Part shown: positions 13,287 through 21,494 of the stretch, in pieces
Position numbering within the stretch: the first letter of the stretch is position 1
Layout of the letters: the number at the start of each line of letters is the position of its first letter
Origin: Streptomyces deccanensis
Lineage (GTDB): Bacteria > Actinomycetota > Actinomycetes > Streptomycetales > Streptomycetaceae
Reading direction: 5' to 3'
Assembly (NCBI RefSeq): GCF_022385335.1
Contig: NZ_CP092431.1
Span: 4,836,001 to 4,900,000, forward strand
DNA: 64,000 nt
Position numbers and translations under genes: made by a program
Notes under the pieces: model-generated
What the model saw: the letters and a program-made list of their open reading frames with translations, nothing else
The model's database searches: none
Told to the model about the DNA's origin: nothing

Positions 13287-13655
13287 TCAGCACCCGCTCC
13301 GTGTACGCCATGACGTGATCTCGTCGCTGTTCCAGGGGGCGACGTTGCCGTCGTCGTCGTTCCTGTGCATGCCCTGCTTGTCGCCCGAGCCGTTGGAGTG
13401 CTCGGCCATACAGCCGGTGTAGGTGGCCGAGCGGTTGGCCCACGAGTCCATCTCGTCGTTGCGGTCCCCGCTCAGGTTGGTCCACGTGGTGGAGCCGTGG
13501 CCACGCTCGCCGATCATCCACCGGAAGTCGTTGTTGCCCCACATGCACATGTTGTTGGAGTTGCAGTCGCTCAGCGCCGCGTTGGCCACACCCCCCGTGG
13601 TGAGCAGGCTCGCCCCCACGATCATCGTCGCCGCTATGGCTGTCTTGATCCTCAT
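13287..13655 (-). CDS. small secreted four-cysteine protein, I36 inhibitor-like
   Basis: A 122-residue precursor with a Sec signal peptide (positive MRIK, hydrophobic AIAATMIVGASLLTTGG, cleavage after ANA near residue 26). The mature protein of about 96 residues has four cysteines (31, 37, 82 and the last residue, 122), so two disulfides are likely. It is rich in Asn/Asp/Trp. Spacing of CNSNNMCMWGNNDF and the later W/G pattern resemble peptidase-inhibitor family I36 and related small beta/gamma-crystallin-like secreted proteins of streptomycetes; the match is by eye. The RBS GGGGGAACG precedes the ATG at 13655. It is the first gene of an operon with the ABC ATPase and FtsX permease. Confidence 0.75.
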   Translation of the reverse strand: MRIKTAIAATMIVGASLLTTGGVANAALSDCNSNNMCMWGNNDFRWMIGERGHGSTTWTNLSGDRNDEMDSWANRSATYTGCMAEHSNGSGDKQGMHRNDDDGNVAPWNSDEITSWRTRSGC

Positions 13656-13725
13656 CGTTTTCGTTCCCCCATCGTGTGCGGTCTGTTCGATTCACCACCC
13701 TGGGGCACCACCTGTCACCGCTGTA

Positions 13726-13739
13726 CCCCACTGGTGGGG
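13726..13739. promoter_or_regulatory. inverted repeat between the secreted-protein operon and luxR-type gene
   Basis: Perfect 6+2+6 palindrome CCCCAC-TG-GTGGGG in the 269-bp divergent region. It lies 71 bp upstream of the secreted protein start on the minus strand. It could be an operator or a small hairpin in that leader. Confidence 0.4.
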
Positions 13740-13771
13740 GAGTCCTGATCGCCTCCCACCCGGCTGGGGAG

Positions 13772-13800
13772 TTGACACCGGTGTCACGACCCCGTATGGC
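13772..13800 (+). promoter_or_regulatory. promoter with palindromic operator over the -35
   Basis: TTGACA (13772-13777) and TATGGC (13795-13800) are separated by 17 bp, a good vegetative promoter reading towards the luxR-type gene. The perfect 14-bp palindrome TGACACCGGTGTCA (13773-13786) overlaps the -35 hexamer. A regulator bound there would block RNA polymerase. The adjacent LuxR-type protein is the obvious candidate, by inference. Confidence 0.6.
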
Positions 13801-13924
13801 GCTCGAGCGCTTGACCGGCCCCACCCCAAGTGTGAAGCTGCACGCGGTTGTTGAGGTCTTAAGAACGCGCTCTTGACCACAGCGCGTCTCTTGTGTCCAA
13901 CCAGCTGACCTGACGGGGGAACAG

Positions 13925-14599
13925 ATGGTTCGTGTCGCGTTGGTTGCTCCCATGCTCTCCGCACGCATCGCGGTTCGTACGGTATTGGAGGAAGTACAGC
14001 AGTTCACTCTCGTCGCCGAGGGTGCTCCGGGCACTCTGGCCGACATCGTTCGCTGGTCCCGGCCCGACGTCGTGGTGATCAGCCACGCGGCGGAGAGCGA
14101 GGCCCTGCACACGCTCCTCCGGCTCGGCGAACCCGCCGGTGTCGTCCTCTGCGAGCGGCTCACCGGCCACGGCACGCGCCAACTGCTCCGGCACGGCGCG
14201 ACGGGCATCCTGCGCCGTACCACCGCGGCCCTGCACCTGCCCTGGGCGGTGACCGCCGTCGCCCACGGCGGTCTCGCGCTGGACCCCTGCCTGACGGAGC
14301 CCCTGAGAAGCGCCTACGCCGGACCCGTCCCGCCCGGCCGGGAGGACGCCTCGGCCGAAGCGTTGGTGTCCGCCCTCACGCCGCGCGAACGGGAGATCCT
14401 CGCGCTCGTCGGCGACGGGCTCCCCAACCGGGAGATCGCCGACCGTCTCAGCCTGAGTCCCGACACGGTCAAGGACCATCTCCGCCGCATCTACACCAAA
14501 CTGGGCGTCGAGACCCGCCTCCACGCGGCCCGCGTCGCCTGGCACGCGGGGGTCGACGCCGCCCGCCGGGTGGACCTCCCGGTGCCCGAGTCGGTGTGA
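13925..14599 (+). CDS. LuxR/NarL-type regulator with degenerate receiver domain
   Basis: A 224-residue protein with the length of a NarL-family response regulator. The C-terminal HTH is intact: LTPREREILALVGDGLPNREIADRLSLSPDTVKDHLRRIYTKLG (about residues 152-196). The N-terminal receiver fold is recognisable but lacks its chemistry. The usual acidic pair after the first strand is A8-P9, the phosphorylated Asp position in RPDVVVISHAA is Ser53, and the conserved Lys is Arg98. It therefore should not be phosphorylated in the normal way. No sensor kinase is adjacent. The RBS GGGGGAACAG precedes the ATG. It is divergent from the secreted-protein/ABC operon, which it probably controls. Confidence 0.88.
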   Translation: MVRVALVAPMLSARIAVRTVLEEVQQFTLVAEGAPGTLADIVRWSRPDVVVISHAAESEALHTLLRLGEPAGVVLCERLTGHGTRQLLRHGATGILRRTTAALHLPWAVTAVAHGGLALDPCLTEPLRSAYAGPVPPGREDASAEALVSALTPREREILALVGDGLPNREIADRLSLSPDTVKDHLRRIYTKLGVETRLHAARVAWHAGVDAARRVDLPVPESV

Positions 14600-14636
14600 G
14601 GGCCGGCGGCCGGGGTGTGCCCCAGGCCGCCGGGCC

Positions 14637-14724
14637 GGTCCCCGGCAGGGCGGATCAGCTGGTCCCCGGCAGGGCGGATCAGCTGGTCCCCGGCAGGGCG
14701 GATCAGCTGGTCCCCGGCAGGGCG
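14637..14724. repeat. 24-bp tandem repeat at gene 3' end (3.7 copies)
   Basis: Three identical 24-bp units beginning GGTCCCCGGCAGGGCG and ending GATCAGCT (14637-14708), plus 16 bases of a fourth copy. On the minus strand the SpoIIE phosphatase gene stops inside the copy at 14703 (LPGTS then TGA), so the other copies lie in its 3' untranslated region. There are no variable spacers, so it is not a CRISPR array. The unit contains a CAGCTG core with dyad symmetry. Confidence 0.95.
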
Positions 14725-16373
14725 AACTCGCACCACACCGCCTTGCCGCCGCCCGGTGCGCGGCGGCTGCCCCAGTTGGAGGCGATGGTGGCGACGATGG
14801 CGATGCCTCGGCCGGACTCGTCGACGGGGTCGGCGCGGCGGCGCCGGGGGAGGTGGTCGTTGCCGTCGGTGACCTCGACGATGAGGCGGCGGTCGGTGCG
14901 GCGCAGGCGCAGCCGCATGGGCGGGGTGCCGTGCTGCAGGGAGTTGGCGACGAGTTCGCTGGCGGCCAGGACGCCCAGGTCGTGGAGTTCCGGAGGGAAG
15001 CGCCAGCTGGTGAGGACGCCGGAGGCGAACGCGCGGGCGCGGGGGGCCGCTTCGACGCCGCCGAGGAGTTCGAGGGCCGCGTTGCGGAAGAGTTCGCGGT
15101 CGGGGCCGGTGCGGGCGGGGTGCTGGAGGACGAGGACGGCCACGTCGTCGTCGTGGTCGGCGGTGACGCCGGTGGAGCGGACCAGGCGGTCGCAGACGAC
15201 CTGCGGGGTGCCGGTGGCGCCGGACAGGGCGCGCTCCAGGGCGGCGATGCCCTCGTCCAGGTCCTCGTTGCGGCGCTCCACGAGGCCGTCCGTGTAGAAG
15301 ACGGCCGTGGAACCGGGGCCGAGGGGGATCGAGCCGGAGGCGTGGGTCCAGCCGCCGGTGCCGAGCGGCGGGCCGGTCGGTTCGTCGGCGCGCAGGACCG
15401 TGCCGCTCTCGTCGCGGACGAGGATGGGGAGGTGGCCGGCGGAGGCGTAGACCAGGCGGCCCTCGTTGGGGTCATGGACGGCGTAGGCGCAGGTCGCGAT
15501 CTGGTTGGGGTCGATCTCCGTGGCCAGGCCGTCGAGGAGTTGGAGGACCTCGTGCGGGGGGAGGTCCAGCCGGGCGTAGGCGCGGACGGCCGTACGGAGT
15601 TGGCCCATGACGGCGGCGGCGCGGACGCCCCGGCCCATGACGTCGCCGATGACGAGGGCGGTGCGGCCGCCGCCGAGGGTGATGACGTCGTACCAGTCGC
15701 CGCCGACGGCGGTCTCGGTGCCGCCGGGGTGGTAGACGGCGGCGATGCGCAGGTCGTCGGGCTGTTCCAGTTCCTGCGGGAGGAGGGAGCGCTGGAGGGT
15801 GACGGCGGTCTCGCGCTGGCGGCGTTCGCTGGCGCGCAGGCGCTCGCCGGCCTCGGCGTGGTCGGTGACGTCGGCGGCGAAGATCAGTACGCCGCCCTCG
15901 CTCCGCCCTGCGCCGCCCGGTACGTCGACGGGGGTGCAGGTGATCGTGTAGCTGCGGCCGCTGGGAGCCTTGCGGGACTTGACCGTGCGGGGTCTGGAGC
16001 TGCGCAGGACCTGGTCGAGGAGCGGGAGGAGGCCGAGGGCGTCCAGCTCGGGCAGGGACGCGCGGGCGGGCTCACCGAGGGTGCGTACGCCGAAGGCCGC
16101 GACATAGGCGTCGTTGACGTAGGCCGTGCGGTGGTCGGGGCCGTGGACGAGGGCGACGAGGGCCGGGATGCGGTCGAGGATCTCGCGGGTGGGGAGGTCG
16201 TCGACGGCGGGCACGGTCGGGGGGTCGTCCGGAGGGTCGTCGCTCTTCCGTTCGACGCGGGCCGCGGGCACGGAGCCTTCGCCGCGCCGGTCCGGGGTGG
16301 CCGTGTGTTCGGTCCGCGCTGCGGCGCGGCGCTGCGTACCGGGGAGCCGGGCGCTCCAGCGCGTGAAGTTCAC
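14703..16373 (-). CDS. PAS-SpoIIE phosphatase-HATPase anti-sigma regulator
   Basis: A 556-residue regulator in the partner-switching style. In order it has a disordered N-terminus; a PAS domain (about residues 70-190, with REILDRIPALVALVHGPDHRTAYVNDAYVAAFG); a PP2C/SpoIIE phosphatase domain (about 210-420, with TAVGGDWYDVITLGGGRTALVIGDVMGRG carrying metal-binding aspartates, and FYTDGLVERR); and a C-terminal GHKL ATPase of RsbW type (ASELVANSLQHG N-box, DESGRGIAIV G-box). It probably dephosphorylates an anti-anti-sigma factor and binds or phosphorylates a sigma or anti-sigma partner, none of which is adjacent. Start: the GTG giving VNFTRWSARLPG, with AAGGA 5 bases upstream. An open frame continues 48 codons further upstream but is Pro-rich non-family sequence. 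Confidence 0.9.
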   Translation of the reverse strand: MNFTRWSARLPGTQRRAAARTEHTATPDRRGEGSVPAARVERKSDDPPDDPPTVPAVDDLPTREILDRIPALVALVHGPDHRTAYVNDAYVAAFGVRTLGEPARASLPELDALGLLPLLDQVLRSSRPRTVKSRKAPSGRSYTITCTPVDVPGGAGRSEGGVLIFAADVTDHAEAGERLRASERRQRETAVTLQRSLLPQELEQPDDLRIAAVYHPGGTETAVGGDWYDVITLGGGRTALVIGDVMGRGVRAAAVMGQLRTAVRAYARLDLPPHEVLQLLDGLATEIDPNQIATCAYAVHDPNEGRLVYASAGHLPILVRDESGTVLRADEPTGPPLGTGGWTHASGSIPLGPGSTAVFYTDGLVERRNEDLDEGIAALERALSGATGTPQVVCDRLVRSTGVTADHDDDVAVLVLQHPARTGPDRELFRNAALELLGGVEAAPRARAFASGVLTSWRFPPELHDLGVLAASELVANSLQHGTPPMRLRLRRTDRRLIVEVTDGNDHLPRRRRADPVDESGRGIAIVATIASNWGSRRAPGGGKAVWCEFALPGTS

Positions 16374-16598
16374 CGAATCCTTGCCTCGTGCCTCGTGGTG
16401 TCGTCTGTGGCCGGCTCCGGATCCGGCCGGTGGCCCGGGGGGTTGCCCCGGGTGCGGCGGTGGGGGACGCCTGGTCGTGGGTGCGGGTGGGCGAGGGGGT
16501 GGCCCCGCCCGGGACATGGATGACGTCGCGGACCAGTCTGGCCGACCGGTCCGACATCCGTCAGACGTCGGCCCGGGCGGTGGAGTTCCTGGATCCGG

Positions 16599-17963
16599 TC
16601 AGGACGACCCCTTCGGGTTCTCAGGAGGCTTTCCACCGGCCGCGAGTTCGAACTCCGCACGGGGATGTTCGAGTGATCCGAGCGAGACGATCTCCCGTTT
16701 GAAGAGTCCGGAGAGGGTCCATTCGGCGAGGACACGGGCCTTGCGGTTGAAGGTGGGCACCCTGCTCAGGTGGTAGACGCGGTGCATGAACCAGGCCGGG
16801 TAGCCCTTCAGCTTCCGCCCGTAGACGTGGGCGACGCCCTTGTGCAGGCCGAGGGAGGCGACCGAGCCGACGTATTTGTGGGAGTACGTCTCCAGGGGCT
16901 CGCCGCGCAGGGAGTGGGCGATGTTGTCGCCGAGGGTGCGGGCCTGGCGGACGGCGTGCTGGGCGTTGGGCGCGGTCTCCTTGCCGGCTTCGGCGGTGAC
17001 GTCGGGGACGGCGGCCGCGTCACCGGCCGCCCAGGCGTGCGCGACGCCCTCCACGGACAGCTCGGCGGTGCACTTCAGCCGCCCGCGCTCGTTCAGCGGC
17101 AGGTCGGTGGCGGCGAGGACGGGGTGCGGTTTCACCCCGGCCGTCCAGACGACCGTACGGGTCGGGAAGCGGGACCCGTCGCTGAGGACGGCGACGCGGT
17201 CGGCGCACGATTCGAGGCGGGTGTGGAGGCGTACGTCGATGTTGCGGCGGCGCAGCTCGGTGACCGTGTAGCGGCCCATCTCCTCGCCGACCTCGGGAAG
17301 GATGCGGTCGGAGGCCTCCACGAGGATCCACTTCATGTCCTCGGGCTTCACGTTGTGGTAGTACCGCGCGGTGTAGCGGGCCATGTCCTCCAGCTCGCCG
17401 AGCGCCTCCACACCGGCGTAGCCGCCGCCCACGAAGACGAAGGTCAGGGCGGCGTCGCGGATCGCGGGGTCGCGGGTGGAGGAGGCGATGTCCATCTGTT
17501 CGATGACGTGGTTGCGCAGGCCGATGGCCTCTTCGACGGTCTTGAAGCCGATGCCGTGGTCCGCGAGCCCGGGGACGGGCAGGGTGCGCGAGATCGATCC
17601 GGGGGCCAGGACCAGTTCGTCGTACGTCAGCTGCTCGGCGGCCGAGCCCTCCTCCTCGGTGGCGAGGGTGGTGAGGGTCGCGACGCGTTTGGCGTGGTTG
17701 ATCGCGGTGGCCTCGCCGATGACGACCTTGCACTTGTCGAGGACCCGGCGCAGCGGTACGACGACATGGCGGGGCGAGATGGAGCCCGCGGCCGCCTCCG
17801 GAAGGAAGGGTTGATACGTCATATAGGGGTCGGGGGACACGACGACGATCTCGACGTCACCACGTCCGAGTTCCGGTTTCAGCTGTCGCTGCAGGCGCAG
17901 CGCTGTGTACAGCCCGACGTATCCGCCGCCGACGATAAGGATGCGCATCGGTTCCTTCACCAT
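16599..17963 (-). CDS. type II NADH dehydrogenase / NAD(P)/FAD-dependent oxidoreductase
   Basis: A 454-residue flavoprotein of the NDH-2 family. The N-terminal FAD-binding fingerprint is MRILIVGGGYVGLYTALRL; the NAD-binding fold is FVFVGGGYAGVEALGEL; the second FAD motif is VEGVAHAWAAGDAAAVP; and the C-terminal half carries the membrane-anchoring amphipathic region (YPAWFMHRVYHLSRVPTFNRK). NDH-2 passes electrons from NADH to menaquinone without pumping protons. The start is the ATG giving MVKEPMRILIVG. The upstream 416 bp are shared with a divergent TetR gene. The last 20 residues are a short charged tail. Confidence 0.9.
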   Translation of the reverse strand: MVKEPMRILIVGGGYVGLYTALRLQRQLKPELGRGDVEIVVVSPDPYMTYQPFLPEAAAGSISPRHVVVPLRRVLDKCKVVIGEATAINHAKRVATLTTLATEEEGSAAEQLTYDELVLAPGSISRTLPVPGLADHGIGFKTVEEAIGLRNHVIEQMDIASSTRDPAIRDAALTFVFVGGGYAGVEALGELEDMARYTARYYHNVKPEDMKWILVEASDRILPEVGEEMGRYTVTELRRRNIDVRLHTRLESCADRVAVLSDGSRFPTRTVVWTAGVKPHPVLAATDLPLNERGRLKCTAELSVEGVAHAWAAGDAAAVPDVTAEAGKETAPNAQHAVRQARTLGDNIAHSLRGEPLETYSHKYVGSVASLGLHKGVAHVYGRKLKGYPAWFMHRVYHLSRVPTFNRKARVLAEWTLSGLFKREIVSLGSLEHPRAEFELAAGGKPPENPKGSS

Positions 17964-18379
17964 CCCATGACGCACCTTGCTCGTTGGTTTGTCCACAGGC
18001 CCGGCAATTTGTGTGACCGGTCGCCGTGGGGGCGCGGGGTTGGCCGATTTACCGGCGCGTGCGGCAGGTGCGCAGGTCAGAAGGTGTGAGACCGGTGGCG
18101 GGAGGGGGCGCAAACCGGACGTAAACCGCCCGTACTCCGATCGAGGGGCGCTCCGTGCGGAACGTGCCCCTTCTGAATTGACTCCCTCTCAACTATGTTC
18201 GTGTGTCGACGGGGTGTAGGGGGGATGCGTTCAAGAGGTTCGGTCGGTCGGGGCCGGTTCGGGTCTCCGAACGAAGGTGATCGGTGACCGCCGAGGACCT
18301 TGGACGCTCGTTCCGCCGCTCCGGCTTCCGATGACGGGGAGAGTCTCCGGGGGGAGACGTCATTACCGGGGGAACATGT
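17964..18379. other. intergenic region between ndh-like and tetR-like genes
   Basis: A 416-bp divergent region with no supported gene. It should contain the promoters of both flanking genes. I saw no clear Rex-type palindrome for the NADH dehydrogenase gene, and no strong inverted repeat that could be assigned to the TetR protein. The last 25 bases carry GGGGGAAC, a ribosome binding site for the TetR gene. Confidence 0.5.
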
Positions 18380-19174
18380 ATGCATATTCAGGAGTCCCAT
18401 TGGTCGTCCGCGTCCACCATCGCACCCGGCGGTGCGATCGGCTCGGCGGGCGGCAACGGACGCGGTGACGGAGTGCGGTCCACTCCGCTCCGCGTGGACG
18501 CACAGCGCAACCTCGAGCACGTGCTGCGTGCGGCGCGCGAGGTCTTCGGCGAGCTGGGGTACGGCGCGCCGATGGAGGACGTGGCCCGCCGCGCGCGGGT
18601 CGGTGTCGGCACGGTGTACCGGCGCTTCCCGAGCAAGGACGTCCTGGTCCGACGGATAGCCGAGGAGGAGACGTCTCGGCTCACCGAACAGGCCAGGGTG
18701 GCGCTCGGGCAGGAGGAGGACCCGTGGCAGGCGCTGTCGCGGTTCCTGCGGACGTCGGTGGCCTCCGGTGCCGGGCGGCTGCTGCCGCCGCAGGTGCTGC
18801 GGGTCGGCGTCGCCGAGGACGGGCCCGACGCGGTCGGCGGCCTCGTCGCCGACGAGGCGCGGGTGCCGCAGCAGCGGATGCAGCCGACGGCCGAGCTGCG
18901 GCTGGTGTCGGCCGACTCGGGCGCGGGTGGTTCCGCCGCCGGCCTCGGTGGGCCGGCGGACGACGCCGGGGCCTCGGCCCTGCTCGAGGTCGTGGGGCAG
19001 TTGGTGGAGCGGGCTCGGGCCGCGGGTGAGCTTCGTCAGGACGTGACCGTGGCGGATGTGTTGCTCGTGATCGCCACGGGTGCGCCTTCGTTGCCGGACG
19101 CGGCGCAGCAGGCTGCGGCGTCGGCGCGGTTGCTGGACATTTTGTTGGAGGGGCTGCGGTCTCGGCCTGCCTGA
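18380..19174 (+). CDS. TetR/AcrR family transcriptional regulator
   Basis: A 264-residue regulator with a 38-residue low-complexity N-terminal extension. The HTH domain follows: NLEHVLRAAREVFGELGYGAPMEDVARRARVGVGTVYRRFPSKDVLVRRIAEEE, a clear TetR helix-turn-helix with the VGVGTVYRRFPSK recognition segment. The ligand domain (about 110-260) contains a Gly/Ala-rich insert. The start is the ATG at 18380, with GGGGGAAC about 7 bases upstream. It is followed by a dispersed repeat and not by an obvious target gene. The divergent NADH dehydrogenase gene is one possible target. Confidence 0.9.
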   Translation: MHIQESHWSSASTIAPGGAIGSAGGNGRGDGVRSTPLRVDAQRNLEHVLRAAREVFGELGYGAPMEDVARRARVGVGTVYRRFPSKDVLVRRIAEEETSRLTEQARVALGQEEDPWQALSRFLRTSVASGAGRLLPPQVLRVGVAEDGPDAVGGLVADEARVPQQRMQPTAELRLVSADSGAGGSAAGLGGPADDAGASALLEVVGQLVERARAAGELRQDVTVADVLLVIATGAPSLPDAAQQAAASARLLDILLEGLRSRPA

Positions 19175-19194
19175 TCGTGGGCGGGGTTTCGTCC

Positions 19195-19385
19195 CAGGGG
19201 CGGCGCGGGGTGGATTTTTTCGCCCCCGCCGCCCCTACCCGTTCCCGTCCCCAGGGGCGCTGCCCCTTCGACCCCGGGGGTGCGTTGCGGGGTGCGTTGT
19301 CGGGTGCGGGTTCGGTGGGGGTTCTCGCGCAGTTCCCCGCGCCCCTGGAAGGCCTGCGGCCTTCAGGGTCCGCGCGCCCTGCGGG
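19195..19385. repeat. Streptomyces dispersed intergenic repeat block
   Basis: A noncoding block with TTTTTTCGCCCCCGCC and CCCAGGGGCGCTGCCCC and then the 20-mer GCGCAGTTCCCCGCGCCCCT (19327-19346), followed by a GGCCTGCGGCC palindrome. The same 20-mer occurs exactly at 26745-26764 and in degenerate inverted form at 58619-58655. From memory this sequence family is scattered between genes in many streptomycete genomes. It may act as a terminator or be a non-autonomous element. Confidence 0.75.
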
Positions 19386-19554
19386 GAGCGGGCTCGGGGA
19401 TCCCGTTACTCATTCGAGTGAATGCGTGGCCTGAGGTCTGCCAAGTCCGCTCGGACGAGTGGTATGCCCGTAGTGCTAGGGACTGAACAAAAGCCAATAT
19501 GGCACGCTGCCCTGGTAATCGGGACTGGGTCGGCTGGCGGCGGGGGCTTCCGCG

Positions 19555-21456
19555 ATGGGTGTTGACGGGCGGGACGAGTCGAAGTCGGCGGAGGGGGCGG
19601 AGGCAGCGGCGGAGGCCGAGCCTCAGGTGCCGAGGCAAGGGGGGCGCGGCGTTCCGGCGCAGTGGGACCGTTCCGACTCCGGTGTGCTGCCGCCGCGGGC
19701 GCCCTCCGACGCCGATCTGATCGCGTGGATGCGGTCCGGGGACGACTCGGCGTACGAGGAGCTGTACCGGCGGCACGCGCAGGCCGTGCGCCGGTACGCG
19801 CGGACCTGCTGCCGGGACGCCCACACGGCCGACGACCTGATGGCCGAGGTCTTCGCCCGGATGTTGCAGGCGGTCCGCGGGGGTTCCGGGCCGGAGCACG
19901 CCGTACGGGCCTATCTGCTGACCTCGGTCCGGCGGGTCGCCGCGACCTGGACGAGCTCCGCCAAGCGGGAGCAGCTGGTCGACGACTTCGCGGTGTTCGC
20001 GGCCCAGGCCTCGCGCGGGGCCGAGGGGTCGGACAGCGACACGCTGGACCTGGGGGCCGACGTGCGGGCGATGCACGAGGCCGAGCAGTCGATGGCGATG
20101 CAAGCCTTCCGTTCGCTGCCGGAGCGGTGGCAGGCCGTGCTCTGGCACACGGAGGTCGAGGACGAGTCGCCGAGCGAGGTCGCCGGCCTCTTCGGGCTGG
20201 ACGCCAACGGCACCCGGGTGCTGGCCAGCCGGGCGCGGGAGGGGCTCAAACAGGCGTATCTGCAGGCCCATGTGAGCGCCGCGCTCGCGGGGAACTCGGC
20301 GGAGTGCGGGCGCTACGCCGACCGGCTCGGCGCGTACGCGCGCGGCAGCCTGCGGACCCGGGCCGAGCGGGGGCTGCGCGCCCATCTGGAGGAGTGTGCG
20401 GCGTGCCGGCTGGCCGCCGGGCAGATCAAGGAAGTCGCGAGCGGGATCCCCGCCGTCGTCCCCGTCGCGGTCATCGGGTGGTTCGGCGCGGCCGGGTACG
20501 CGAAGGTGGCCGCGCTCGTCGCCGGTGGCACGGGAGCGGGTGCGGCCGGGGTCGCGGGCGCCGCGGCCGCGGCGAGCGGGGGTTCCGGTGGCGCCGGGGC
20601 GGGCGGCGGGGCCGCCGCGGAGGGGCTCGGCGGGCCGGCGAAGGCCGGGATCGCGGTGAGTGTGGCGGGGATGGTCGCCGCGGCCGTGGCGCTCGCGCTG
20701 GCGAACGACGAGGTGAAACCCACGCAGCCGCCCGCCAAGCCGCCCGCCTCGCAGCCCGCCGAGGCCGCGCCGGAGCCGGATCCCCCGACGCCGCCGGAGG
20801 AGAGGCCCGCGCCGGGCGCGCCCGCGAGGGTGGTGCCGGCGTCCGGACCGCTGCCGTCACCGACCCCGACCCCGTCGCCTTCTCCCTCGCGGGCCGCGAC
20901 TCCGGCTCCGTCCGCGAAGCCGACCCCCGCTCCCACGCCCACCCCCACGCCGACTCCCGCACCGCCGAAGCCGGCCCCCACGCCGCCCCCGGCACCCACT
21001 CCCCCGCCCCCGCCGCCTCCCCCGGCCGTCTACCGGTGGAACGAGCTGCGGTACGGCCTCCTCGGCGACGGCACCGAGCCCGAGATGCGGCTGGGCGAGA
21101 GCAGCTGGGTCTGGCAGCGGTACGGGATGTCGGTCGCCGGGAAGCGGTACGCGAACGGGGTGACCGTGCACGGGCGCTCCTCCGTGACCATCGACCTCAA
21201 CCGCCGGTGCGCCTCGTACGACGCGCTCGTCGGCGTCGACGACCTGACGCACGGCCTGGGCCGGGTCTACTTCTCCGTCTACGGCGACGGGGTCCGGCTG
21301 TGGAAGTCCGGGCTGGTGCGGGGCGGGGATCCGGCGGTCCCGGTCCAGGTGAGCCTCAGCGGGCGGCGGACGGTACGCCTGGTCGTCGAGCCGCAGGGTC
21401 CCCACGACCTGGTGGTGCTGGCGGACTGGGCGGAGTCGTCGTTCAGGTGTGAGTGA
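19555..21456 (+). CDS. ECF sigma factor fused to zinc-finger anti-sigma, membrane segments and NPCBM domain
   Basis: A 633-residue fusion. Residues 52-125 are sigma region 2 (DADLIAWMRSGDDSAYEELYRRHAQAVRRYAR). Residues 180-240 are region 4 (FRSLPERWQAVLWHTEVEDESPSEVAGLFGLDANGTRVLASRAREGLKQAY). Residues 251-285 are a zinc-binding anti-sigma motif (Cys251, then H277-x3-C281-x2-C284). Two hydrophobic segments follow (about 297-325 and 363-383), then a Pro-rich linker (about 390-505) and a C-terminal NPCBM-like carbohydrate-binding domain (WNELRYGLLGDGTEPEMR to the end). I recall actinobacterial ECF groups with fused C-terminal extensions of this kind. It suggests a membrane-held sigma factor controlled from outside. 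No partner gene is adjacent. Confidence 0.88.
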   Translation: MGVDGRDESKSAEGAEAAAEAEPQVPRQGGRGVPAQWDRSDSGVLPPRAPSDADLIAWMRSGDDSAYEELYRRHAQAVRRYARTCCRDAHTADDLMAEVFARMLQAVRGGSGPEHAVRAYLLTSVRRVAATWTSSAKREQLVDDFAVFAAQASRGAEGSDSDTLDLGADVRAMHEAEQSMAMQAFRSLPERWQAVLWHTEVEDESPSEVAGLFGLDANGTRVLASRAREGLKQAYLQAHVSAALAGNSAECGRYADRLGAYARGSLRTRAERGLRAHLEECAACRLAAGQIKEVASGIPAVVPVAVIGWFGAAGYAKVAALVAGGTGAGAAGVAGAAAAASGGSGGAGAGGGAAAEGLGGPAKAGIAVSVAGMVAAAVALALANDEVKPTQPPAKPPASQPAEAAPEPDPPTPPEERPAPGAPARVVPASGPLPSPTPTPSPSPSRAATPAPSAKPTPAPTPTPTPTPAPPKPAPTPPPAPTPPPPPPPPAVYRWNELRYGLLGDGTEPEMRLGESSWVWQRYGMSVAGKRYANGVTVHGRSSVTIDLNRRCASYDALVGVDDLTHGLGRVYFSVYGDGVRLWKSGLVRGGDPAVPVQVSLSGRRTVRLVVEPQGPHDLVVLADWAESSFRCE

Positions 21457-21494
21457 CGGCTCCCCCACCCGCCCACCGGGGACGGTTCCTCCCC

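Noticed and set aside
14637..14724. Possible CRISPR array
   Set aside because: The 24-bp units are directly adjacent without spacers and no cas genes are present.
17964..18379. Rex operator upstream of the NADH dehydrogenase gene
   Set aside because: No TTGTGAA...TTCACAA type palindrome could be found in the gap.
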